NCBI GenBank assembly: GCA_016712885.1
Contig: JADJQF010000002.1
Coordinates: 806,001 to 870,000 of the forward strand
Origin: Candidatus Flexicrinis proximus
GTDB lineage: Bacteria; Chloroflexota; Anaerolineae; Aggregatilineales; Phototrophicaceae
Direction of reading: 5' to 3'
Length of the DNA: 64,000 nucleotides
Shown: one piece after another, positions 25,819 through 33,533 of the stretch
Layout of the letters: every line of letters starts with the position of its first letter
Position numbering within the stretch: the first letter of the stretch is position 1
Position numbers and translations under genes: made by a program
The notes under the pieces: generated by a model
The model's input: the letters and a program-made list of their open reading frames with translations, nothing else
The model's database searches: none
Told to the model about the DNA's origin: nothing

Positions 25819-27192
25819 TTAATCCCCCGCCGGGGCGGGTGCAGCCGTTCCGCGGCCACGCGCAGGGCGCACGGCCACCTTCTCTTCAACCGGTTGCTTA
25901 CTCCCGTCGACCCAGGCCTTGAATTCTTCAGGGAAGGTATTGATGGTCCAGATGATCGGGTTAGCGGCAAATTCGCCCAGTGCGCACAGGGTTGTCGGCT
26001 GCATATTCTTCGCGACGTTCATGATCAGATCCACATCCGATGGCTTACCCTCGCCTGACAGGATGCGATCGAGCACTTTGTCGAGCCAGTAGGTGCCTTC
26101 ACGGCAGGGTGTACATTTGCCGCAGCTCTCGTGCTTGAAGAACTTGGTGATCTTGGATGCGACCCAGACGACATCGACCGAATCATCCATAACGATGACC
26201 GATGCCGATCCCAGGATGCTGTTGAACTTGCGAAGGTCATCGTAAGTCAGCGGGGTGTCCAACACCTCGTCCGTTACGCGGATAATCGGGCCGGAGCCTC
26301 CGGAAGGGAGAATCGCCTTCAGGGATTTGCTGTCGTCAAGAGGTCCGCCGGCATATTCATAAAGAAGTTCGCGGAACGTGATGCCAAACGGCAGTTCGTA
26401 GTTTCCCGGCCGCTTGACGTGACCGCTCACACAGAACACTTTGGTACCCGTGCTGGTGCCGACGCCGATCTTCTTGTATTCCTCGGCGCCGTTGTTAATG
26501 ATCCACGGGACGTTTGCGAGGGTCTCGACGTTATTGACCACTGTTGGTTCGCCGTACAGACCGCCGCCCTTATTTGCCGGGAATGGCGGACGAACACGGG
26601 GTTGTCCAAGCTTGCCTTCGAGGCTGTTGAGAAGCGCTGTTTCTTCACCGCAGATATAGGCCCCCGCGCCGAGGTGGACAAACACATCAACCTCGAAGGA
26701 CTTACCTTCAGCATCCTTCAGCTTGCTCTTCGGGCCGAACAGACCAGCACTGCGAGCATCTGCCACGTGCTTTTCAAGCGCATGGCCGACATCCCAGAAT
26801 TCGCCGCGCAGGTAAAAGTAGACGGCCTTCGCCTTGATCGCGTAGGCGCAGATCAGCGCGCCTTCAATGACCTGATGCGGGTTGTTCTCAAGGATCTGGC
26901 GATCCTTGAACGTGCCCGTTTCGCTCTCATCGGCGTTTACAGCGACGTAGTTAACAGGGTTGTTCTGATCGATGAAGCTCCACTTAACGCCCGCCGGAAA
27001 ACCGGCACCGCCACGGCCGCGCAGGTTCGAGGCTTTCGTCTCATCGATAACCTGTTTGCGCGTCTGGCCGAGAGCCTTCTTCAGCGCGTCGTAGCCACCA
27101 TTCTTGGTATAGACAGCGAACTCCCGAATGTTCGGGATTTCGAGTTCACGGTAGATGATATTGGGGATTTGCTTATCGCCGACTTTTATCAT
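25819..27192 (-). CDS. nuoF: NADH-quinone oxidoreductase subunit F
   Basis: This NADH- and FMN-binding subunit (457 aa) accepts electrons from NADH. The FMN/NADH glycine-rich loop is RGRGGAGFPAGVKW (58-71). The N3 4Fe-4S ligands are in SCGKCTPCREGTYW and the downstream TTLCALGEFAANP. The C-terminal 20 residues are rich in A, P and R and vary among homologues. The operon context is nuoE upstream and the TPR gene downstream. Confidence 0.97.
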   Translation of the reverse strand: MIKVGDKQIPNIIYRELEIPNIREFAVYTKNGGYDALKKALGQTRKQVIDETKASNLRGRGGAGFPAGVKWSFIDQNNPVNYVAVNADESETGTFKDRQILENNPHQVIEGALICAYAIKAKAVYFYLRGEFWDVGHALEKHVADARSAGLFGPKSKLKDAEGKSFEVDVFVHLGAGAYICGEETALLNSLEGKLGQPRVRPPFPANKGGGLYGEPTVVNNVETLANVPWIINNGAEEYKKIGVGTSTGTKVFCVSGHVKRPGNYELPFGITFRELLYEYAGGPLDDSKSLKAILPSGGSGPIIRVTDEVLDTPLTYDDLRKFNSILGSASVIVMDDSVDVVWVASKITKFFKHESCGKCTPCREGTYWLDKVLDRILSGEGKPSDVDLIMNVAKNMQPTTLCALGEFAANPIIWTINTFPEEFKAWVDGSKQPVEEKVAVRPARGRGTAAPAPAGD

Positions 27193-27201
27193 GCGCGTCT
27201 C

Positions 27202-27702
27202 CTATGACTTGTTGACTTGCGCGTTGACTTCGGCGCGCCACTGGTCAAGCAGAACCTTCATCTTGTCCATGTCCAGGTTCTCGTAGTAGTGGAAATTGCA
27301 CTGGAGCATCGGCGCCTTGTCGCAGGCCGCCAGACACATGACGTGCTCAACGGTGAAGAGGCCGTCCTCGGTCGTGCCCCCCTCATTCACGCCCAAGTGC
27401 GCTTTCAGGTCCTTGTGGAACTTGTCTGCACCTTTCAAGGCACAGGGCAGATCCGTACAGACCTGCAGCCAGAACTTACCCTTGGGCTGTTCAGAGTACA
27501 TCGTATAGAAACCGGCAATCGACTTCACCTGAGTGGAGTCCATATCGCACAGCTCGGCGACATCCTGGATGCCCTGAGGGCTGACCCACCCATATTCCTC
27601 TTGCGCGATGTACAGGAGCGGCATTACAGCCGAGCGTTTGTCCGGATATTTTCCCAGCGCCGCTGCGACGCGATCCCCATGTTTCTGCTGAAGCGTATTC
27701 AT
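27202..27702 (-). CDS. nuoE: NADH-quinone oxidoreductase subunit E
   Basis: This thioredoxin-like 2Fe-2S (N1a) subunit has 166 aa. Cluster ligands are in VCTDLPCALKG (C-x4-C) and CLAACDKAPM (C-x3-C), the expected pattern. It pairs with NuoF and NuoG in the NADH-oxidising module. It begins 18 bases after nuoD ends. Confidence 0.97.
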   Translation of the reverse strand: MNTLQQKHGDRVAAALGKYPDKRSAVMPLLYIAQEEYGWVSPQGIQDVAELCDMDSTQVKSIAGFYTMYSEQPKGKFWLQVCTDLPCALKGADKFHKDLKAHLGVNEGGTTEDGLFTVEHVMCLAACDKAPMLQCNFHYYENLDMDKMKVLLDQWRAEVNAQVNKS

Positions 27703-27720
27703 CCGTCGTCCGTCCTGTGG

Positions 27721-28983
27721 TTAGCGATCGCAATCGCCCAGCACGATGTCCACACTGCCAATGATCGCGACAAGGTCGGCAATCATGTGATTCTGGGACA
27801 TCTGCGGGATGGCTTGAATGTGCATAAACGACGGCGTCTTGAAATGGATGCGGCGAGGTTTGTTGCCCCCCGTGCCATGCAGATAGCAGCCGATTTCGCC
27901 GCGTGGACTTTCAATCGCGGCGTACACTTCCTGGTCCGGGGCGTTGAAGCCTTCGGTCCAGAGTTTGAAATGATGAATCACCGCTTCCATGCTCCTGCCC
28001 AGCTCGGCACGTGGCGGCGGAACAAATTTGCGGTCATTGCTGCGGAAACCACCGGATGCGCCAGGCAGCTTCTTTATCGCCTGGCGAATGATTTTATGGC
28101 TCTCGCGCATTTCACGCATACGGCAAAGATAGCGGTCGTAAACATCACCGTGCTCGCCGAGCGGAACATCGAAGTCGTATTGTTCGTAACCGCTGTAGGG
28201 CAACGCCTTCCGAATGTCCCAGTTTACGCCGCTTCCACGCAGGCTGGCGCCGCTAACACCCCAGGCAAGCGCCACGTCCGGCTCAATGACACCAATTCCC
28301 TGCGTGCGGTCGAGCCACAGCGGGTTGGTGGTAAGGAGTTTTTCGTAGTCATCGATACGGCGGGGGAAGTCCTCAAGGAATGCGTCCAGCGCCGGATAGA
28401 ACTCCTCCGGGAAATCCCGCCAGACGCCGCCGGGGCGCATGTAGCTGCCCATCATGCGCTGCCCGGAAAGCATCTCGAACATATCGAGAATCTTCTCACG
28501 TTCGCGGAAGCAGTAGAGGAAGACGCTCATCGCGCCGAGGTCAATCGCATGTGTCCCGAGCCAAACCAGATGGCTCTGAATACGCGTGAGTTCGAGGGCC
28601 AGGACGCGCATCACCTGCGCGCGCTCAGGAACGTCGAGTTGTACCAGTTTTTCGACGGCCAGGCAGTAGACGGCATTGTTCGACATTGGCGCGAGATAGT
28701 CCATACGGTCCGTGCAGGTGACTGCCTTCTCGTAGGACTTACTCTCAATCGTCTTTTCGATACCAGTATGCAGGAAACCCACGTCCGGCAGGCAGGTGAT
28801 AATTTCCTCGCCGTCAAGTTCGAGCAGCAGGCGCAGCACGCCATGTGTTGAGGGATGATGCGGGCCCATGTTGAGCAGCATCGTCTCGCCTGTCAACGCA
28901 CGCTCGCTGACGAGGTTTTTCACGTCGTCGAGGCTGCCTACCCATTCAGTGATTTGATTTTCTAGAGCCGCGTTTGCAGCCAT
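27721..28983 (-). CDS. nuoD: NADH-quinone oxidoreductase subunit D
   Basis: This 49-kDa-type subunit lines the quinone pocket with NuoB. It has 420 aa. The N-terminal NMGPHHPSTHGVLRLLLELD stretch holds the quinone-site His; SGASLRGSGVNWDIRKALPY and the C-terminal VDIVLGDCDR are typical. It is related to the large subunit of NiFe hydrogenases but lacks the metal-binding cysteines, as expected for NuoD. Confidence 0.97.
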   Translation of the reverse strand: MAANAALENQITEWVGSLDDVKNLVSERALTGETMLLNMGPHHPSTHGVLRLLLELDGEEIITCLPDVGFLHTGIEKTIESKSYEKAVTCTDRMDYLAPMSNNAVYCLAVEKLVQLDVPERAQVMRVLALELTRIQSHLVWLGTHAIDLGAMSVFLYCFREREKILDMFEMLSGQRMMGSYMRPGGVWRDFPEEFYPALDAFLEDFPRRIDDYEKLLTTNPLWLDRTQGIGVIEPDVALAWGVSGASLRGSGVNWDIRKALPYSGYEQYDFDVPLGEHGDVYDRYLCRMREMRESHKIIRQAIKKLPGASGGFRSNDRKFVPPPRAELGRSMEAVIHHFKLWTEGFNAPDQEVYAAIESPRGEIGCYLHGTGGNKPRRIHFKTPSFMHIQAIPQMSQNHMIADLVAIIGSVDIVLGDCDR

Positions 28984-28998
28984 ATGGTCACACTCACT

Positions 28999-29547
28999 CT
29001 AGTCTTTGGCGAACGGCTTGTGTTTCATGATTTCCTCGGCGTTGAACGAGAACTGTACTGTCTCGTAGCCGAGTGGTGTATCGCGACGATGCGGATGCCC
29101 TTGCCAATCATCAGGCATAAGCAACCGGCGCGGGTCGGGGTGTCCGATGAAGCGAATGCCCATCAGGTCGGCAGCTTCGCGTTCAAGCCAGTTGGCAGCC
29201 GGCCAGATTGCAGAAACGGTGTCAACTGCCGGGTCGTCTTCGTCCAGATAGACCTTCACACGGATGCGCTTGTTATACAGCATCGAATAGATGTGATAAC
29301 TCACACCAAAGCGGCCAGGGCGCGAAATCACGCCACCAGGCTCCCAGTAGTCCACCGCGCTTATATCGCTCATGAAGTTGTAGATCAGGCCGGGGGTGTC
29401 GCGAAGAAAGTGCATGATGGGCAGGATATCGACAGGGTTAACGACCAGAGTCGTTTCACCCGCAAATTCGACCACATCCTGCAGGGCGCCTGGAAACGCG
29501 GATTTGACGCTCTCTACCGGGTCTTTGGCTGGGACGATATTGACCAT
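28999..29547 (-). CDS. nuoC: NADH-quinone oxidoreductase subunit C
   Basis: This is the 30-kDa-type peripheral-arm subunit. ATG 29547 lies one base after the nuoB stop and gives 182 aa; the upstream in-frame extension to 29577 would overlap nuoB. The family signature is LEREAADLMGIRFIGHPDP and the following RRLLMPDDWQGHPHRRDTPL. It is separate from NuoD, unlike the CD fusion of enterobacteria. Confidence 0.95.
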   Translation of the reverse strand: MVNIVPAKDPVESVKSAFPGALQDVVEFAGETTLVVNPVDILPIMHFLRDTPGLIYNFMSDISAVDYWEPGGVISRPGRFGVSYHIYSMLYNKRIRVKVYLDEDDPAVDTVSAIWPAANWLEREAADLMGIRFIGHPDPRRLLMPDDWQGHPHRRDTPLGYETVQFSFNAEEIMKHKPFAKD

Positions 29548-29548
29548 C

Positions 29549-30034
29549 TTAGTTCGCCCAATCCTTGATATGCTCACCCATGATCTTCTCGTGCAGGGTT
29601 AGGATACCGTGCATGAGTTGTTCTGGGCGCGGCGGGCAACCCGCCACGTAGACATCAACCGGGATGATCTCGTCGACACCCTGCACAACCGCGTAATTGT
29701 TATAGACGCCCCCGCAGGAAGCGCAGTCGCCCATCGAGATAACCCACTTGGGGTTTGACATCTGATCGTAGAGGGTACGGACGACCGGAGCCATCTTGCG
29801 CGTAACGCGTCCGGCAACAATCATCAGGTCGGCCTGACGCGGACTGGCGCGGTTCAGCTCCATCCCAAAACGCGAAAGGTCGTAGCGACCGCCCTGCGTG
29901 CTCATATACTCAATCGCGCAGCAGGCCAGACCAAACAACAGCGGCCATGTAGCGCCGGTGCGTGCCCAGTTGATTGCAGTCTCAAGTGTCGTCGTGACGA
30001 CGCCGAGATTACCCAGCTTCGGTGTTATTCCCAT
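29549..30034 (-). CDS. nuoB: NADH-quinone oxidoreductase subunit B
   Basis: This subunit carries cluster N2, the last electron carrier before quinone. Ligands are the tandem cysteines in GLACCAIEYM, then GDCASCGG and AGCPPRPE. The start at ATG 30034 (MGITPK) overlaps the nuoA end by 10 bases; a longer start at 30055 adds seven residues with no conserved content. The protein is 161 aa, normal. Confidence 0.96.
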   Translation of the reverse strand: MGITPKLGNLGVVTTTLETAINWARTGATWPLLFGLACCAIEYMSTQGGRYDLSRFGMELNRASPRQADLMIVAGRVTRKMAPVVRTLYDQMSNPKWVISMGDCASCGGVYNNYAVVQGVDEIIPVDVYVAGCPPRPEQLMHGILTLHEKIMGEHIKDWAN

Positions 30035-30384
30035 TCCAGGGCGCCCTTCTTCCACTCGTACACGAGACCAACGGTAAGGATCACGACGAATAAGCCCATA
30101 ACAGCCAGACCGTAGAGGCCGAGGTCGCGGAACACAACCGCGAAGGGCAAAAAGAAGATGACTTCAACGTCGAAAAGGATGAAAAGCACGGCCACGAGGT
30201 AGAATTTTACCGGCATACGGCGCGTGCCGGGTCCGATAGGCTTCATACCCGACTCGTAAGGAGCCGTCTTACGCGAGGTGGGCTTATGGGGGCCAAATAT
30301 ACGTGAGATAACAAGGATGATGAGGGCTAACCCAATAGCCAATAGAACCATCACCCCGATGGGCGCGAACGCTTGCAGAGCCAT
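30025..30384 (-). CDS. nuoA: NADH-quinone oxidoreductase subunit A
   Basis: This three-helix membrane subunit (119 aa) is the first gene of the operon. Conserved elements are KTAPYESGMKPIGPGTRRM, the quinone-site loop, and KFYLVAVLFILFDVEVIFFL. It overlaps nuoB by 10 bases. A promoter candidate with TTGACA lies about 75 bases upstream. Confidence 0.97.
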   Translation of the reverse strand: MALQAFAPIGVMVLLAIGLALIILVISRIFGPHKPTSRKTAPYESGMKPIGPGTRRMPVKFYLVAVLFILFDVEVIFFLPFAVVFRDLGLYGLAVMGLFVVILTVGLVYEWKKGALEWE

Positions 30385-30435
30385 ACTCAGCCCTCGAATT
30401 CCGATTGTTCATTTTCGCACAATTAACTCAGGTAC

Positions 30436-30465
30436 AGGTTAGCATAACGGGCGAGTGATTGTCAA
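30436..30465 (-). promoter_or_regulatory. Candidate sigma-70 promoter of the nuo operon
   Basis: On the minus strand, a perfect -35 TTGACA (30465-30460) is followed 18 bases later by a weak -10 TAACCT (30441-30436). It is about 50 bases before the nuoA start. Confidence 0.5.
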
Positions 30466-30546
30466 ATTCACTCCCGGTTAAATTCCTGCCTGATAGTCGG
30501 AATATGATACCGCAAACGCTAAGGCTCGTAAAGCAAAAATGTCGCG

Positions 30547-31920
30547 TTAATTGGGATAGACAACGGTGTACTGGCGATCGATCTGCGCGATATCGAGAAG
30601 CGTCGTTGCGCCGTCGGGCCAAAGCACCTCGACTGCAAGTTCCTCGCTGGGTTCAGGCCCCAGTCCAAAGTGCGCTACTGGCTCCATCTGACACAGATAG
30701 CCGCTCCCGGCATCGATGGCGCGAATCTGAGTTCGGTCGGGAGCATGCAGCCTGACAACAGCGCCGCGTGCAGGAGCGCCGTGTGCAGTCAGCGGAAGTA
30801 CACGGAGCCAATGAGAGAGGTTCGGGTGCGGGGCATACAATGTAAGGGGCTGCAGCCCAGACTCGCCGTGCGCGACCAGTAGTTCGAGCCGGCCATCCTT
30901 ATTGATATCAGCGATCGCGGCGCCAGTCCCCAGCCCATATGTTTCAACCGCAGCACCGATATTCAGACGCACCCAGCGGCCTTCGCGGAACCCAAACAGA
31001 CGGTTCGGTTCGCCCAGGTTATTGAAGAACAGCTCTTCGTATCCGTCGTTATCAAAATCTGCCGCGATGACCGTTCGCACGCGGCTTGGCAGCGCAAGCT
31101 CCGCGGGCGCGGCGTTTCGGAACGAGCCGGATTCCGTTCTTACGAACATCCTGTGGGGTCCTTCCCAGTTGCCGTAAACGAGGTCAAAATTGCCGTCGCC
31201 GTTTACATCCAACACGGTAATCCCACGCACATTTTCGAGTGAGTCGCTCACGCCGTACCGTTCAGCGACCTCAGCAAAGGTGCCGTCGCCGTTATTCATA
31301 AAGAGGAAGTTAGGGCCGCGTTCGTTCCCGGCGAATACATCCATTCGCGAGGTAACGAGCGGGAGCGAGACGAGTGACCTGCCTCCGGCAATCAGATCGA
31401 CACCGACCCTGCCGCTCACATCTTCGATCAGGCCGCGGTGATTGAGTTCGTAAAGACGCATCGGGCCGCCATAGTTGGCGACAAAGAACCCGTAATTCCC
31501 CTGTCCGTTACGGTCAACACAGGCGACAGATCGCCCAGCAGTCATATTCGCGGCGAGTTGGTTTTCCTCCAGACCAAAGAGGTCAACCCAACGCGCACCG
31601 CGATTCAGGAACAGGCGATCCCCGAAGCGCTTGAGCCCGTCGAAGGTATCCGTATTGAGTACGTATAGCTCTTCCCGACCATCGCCATTGATGTCAGCGG
31701 CAGCAACCCCAATGGCCTGGCGTTCTGGATCAGCCAGTGTCTCATCGGCGATGTCAGTCAGTACCCGGCCGTTCCACTTCAGCACCCGATTCGGGAACCC
31801 GAATCCTGCAACGAATATCTCAAACTCACTATCACCGTCAATATCGGTGACGGCAACCCCATAGCTCAACTGCGGCGTATTGATGCGGATGAGATGCGAA
31901 ATGTCTGTAAACACACTCAC
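30547..31920 (-). CDS. FG-GAP/VCBS repeat protein with ASPIC/UnbV domain (CRTAC1-like)
   Basis: The 457-aa protein is a beta-propeller of calcium-loop repeats. DxDxDG-type motifs occur in DIDGDSEFEIF, DINGDGREELYV, DVNGDGNFDLVY, DFDNDGYEELFF and DINKDGRLELLV. A C-terminal ASPIC/UnbV domain follows (GAVVRLHAPDRTQ ... AHFGLGPEPSEELAVEVLWP in two parts). Such proteins are usually secreted, but this one starts directly with MSVFTDISHLIRI and has no signal peptide. It starts with GTG, overlapping the rpoD stop by four bases (GTGA), so its translation is probably coupled to rpoD. The function is unknown; protein or glycan contact is typical for the fold. Confidence 0.88.
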   Translation of the reverse strand: MSVFTDISHLIRINTPQLSYGVAVTDIDGDSEFEIFVAGFGFPNRVLKWNGRVLTDIADETLADPERQAIGVAAADINGDGREELYVLNTDTFDGLKRFGDRLFLNRGARWVDLFGLEENQLAANMTAGRSVACVDRNGQGNYGFFVANYGGPMRLYELNHRGLIEDVSGRVGVDLIAGGRSLVSLPLVTSRMDVFAGNERGPNFLFMNNGDGTFAEVAERYGVSDSLENVRGITVLDVNGDGNFDLVYGNWEGPHRMFVRTESGSFRNAAPAELALPSRVRTVIAADFDNDGYEELFFNNLGEPNRLFGFREGRWVRLNIGAAVETYGLGTGAAIADINKDGRLELLVAHGESGLQPLTLYAPHPNLSHWLRVLPLTAHGAPARGAVVRLHAPDRTQIRAIDAGSGYLCQMEPVAHFGLGPEPSEELAVEVLWPDGATTLLDIAQIDRQYTVVYPN

Positions 31921-33503
31921 ATATCCAGATAGTCTCGCAGTTGACGACTGCGGGTGGGATGACGCAATTTACGAAGCGCCTTCGCCTCGATCTGACGCAC
32001 GCGTTCGCGGGTTACTCCGAAGTATTTGCCGACTTCTTCCAGCGTCCGGTCCTGGCCGTCGAGCAAACCGTAGCGCATCTCGAGGACCTCGCGTTCGCGG
32101 TCGCTCAAGACGCCGAGAGCTTGCTGCATCTGCTCTTTGAGCAGTTGACGTGTGGCTGACTCCGCCGGGCCGGGCGTTTTGTCGTCAGGAATAAAGTCGC
32201 CGTACTGGCTGCTCTCCTCCTGCCCGACTGGCTGATCCAGGCTGAGCGGTTCCTGGCTAACACGCAGGATTTTGCGCACCTTCTGAGCAGCACGGCGGAG
32301 CTTGCGCTGCAGCCCGGCTTCCAGCGGAATCCCCTGCTCCTTTAAGTACTTGATCGCTTTCGTTTCCTCCACCGTGAGGAAGTCCATCTCAAGGGCGATC
32401 TGCTCAGCCGAAGGTTCCGAACCCGTCAGCTGCAACAATTGGCGTTGAACCCTGACAAGCCGGTTGATCGTCTCGACCATGTGCACGGGAATGCGAATTG
32501 TGCGCGCCTGGTCAGCGATTGCACGGCTGATCGCCTGGCGGATCCACCAGGTCGCATAGGTGCTGAACTTGAAACCCTTGGTATGGTCAAATTTGGCAAC
32601 TGCGCGAAGCAGGCCGATATTGCCTTCCTGAATGAGGTCAAGGAAGTTGATGCCGCGTCCCATGTAACGCTTGGCGACACTCACGACAAGGCGAAGGTTC
32701 GCGCGGGTCAAGGCTTCGCTTGCCGCTTCAGCTCGGCGCTCGATCAACTCATACTGGTCAATCAAGGCGTCAACCGCATCTTCGTCGCCCATAAGCAGGC
32801 GGCTGAAATAGGAGGAATCTGGAAGCTGACCGGTTTCACGCAGGACTTTCTTCAGTGCGACAAACTGTTTCGCCGGCACAAAGTAGAAACCCTGCATATA
32901 GCCAAACAGAAATGCGGCAAATTCGGTCCAGGGCTCATCCCGCCCCCATTCACGCTGGCGCAAATAGGCACGCACATAGGATTTCCCCTCAGGGTCGGCG
33001 CCGCTGTTGATCGCTTGCACTTCTTCGATCACCTTGAGCGCTTCGGGGGGCTCCACCTTCAGTTTGGCCGACCGCTTGAGGATCTCACCCCAGTTCTGAA
33101 GGGTTGAGCTGTATGCCAGTTCGACTACTTCATGCGGTTCCGGCAACCCCTTCCCATCCTTGCCCTTCTTGTCTGGCGAGGAGAGCTTGTCGATGAACTC
33201 CTGCAGCATATGGTTGGCGGCCAGCTGGGTGCTCAGCCAGACCTCGCGGTTGCCGTCCAAAAGCGGAACCTGGCCGATTTCCTTGAGGTACATCCTGACT
33301 GGATCGTCGGTCGAGACGGCGCCGTCGATCTGAAGGTCTGAGAGATCATCGTCCAGATCCTCTTCTGCGCCTGGATGAAAGTCGGCTTCGTCCGGCTGGG
33401 ACGATGCGGAGGCTTCGCCCAAATCGTCATCATCAACAGCGTCCACTTCATCGAAGTCTTCTTCGAAGCCAACATCATCGCTGAAATCGTCGTTGTCTGG
33501 CAT
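31917..33503 (-). CDS. rpoD: Primary RNA polymerase sigma factor (sigma-70/SigA)
   Basis: This is the housekeeping sigma factor (528 aa). ATG 33503 has AGGA 8 bases upstream; a GTG at 33524 lacks this. The N-terminus (1-70) is very acidic, like region 1.1. Region 1.2 has DPVRMYLKEIGQVPLL. A non-conserved insert follows. Region 2 has NLRLVVSVAKRYMGRGINFL, DLIQEGNIGLLRAVAKFD and YATWWIRQAISRAIADQA. Region 4 has TLEEVGKYFGVTRERVRQIE. All core and promoter contacts are present. The gene lies 30 bases after dnaG, the classical macromolecular-synthesis arrangement. Confidence 0.97.
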   Translation of the reverse strand: MPDNDDFSDDVGFEEDFDEVDAVDDDDLGEASASSQPDEADFHPGAEEDLDDDLSDLQIDGAVSTDDPVRMYLKEIGQVPLLDGNREVWLSTQLAANHMLQEFIDKLSSPDKKGKDGKGLPEPHEVVELAYSSTLQNWGEILKRSAKLKVEPPEALKVIEEVQAINSGADPEGKSYVRAYLRQREWGRDEPWTEFAAFLFGYMQGFYFVPAKQFVALKKVLRETGQLPDSSYFSRLLMGDEDAVDALIDQYELIERRAEAASEALTRANLRLVVSVAKRYMGRGINFLDLIQEGNIGLLRAVAKFDHTKGFKFSTYATWWIRQAISRAIADQARTIRIPVHMVETINRLVRVQRQLLQLTGSEPSAEQIALEMDFLTVEETKAIKYLKEQGIPLEAGLQRKLRRAAQKVRKILRVSQEPLSLDQPVGQEESSQYGDFIPDDKTPGPAESATRQLLKEQMQQALGVLSDREREVLEMRYGLLDGQDRTLEEVGKYFGVTRERVRQIEAKALRKLRHPTRSRQLRDYLDM

Positions 33504-33533
33504 ACGTTTTCCTATTCTTTCCACCCCGCTATA

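Noticed and set aside
27217..28851. Plus-strand frame of 544 codons opposite nuoE/nuoD
   Set aside because: It is antisense to two conserved complex I genes and has no recognisable domain.
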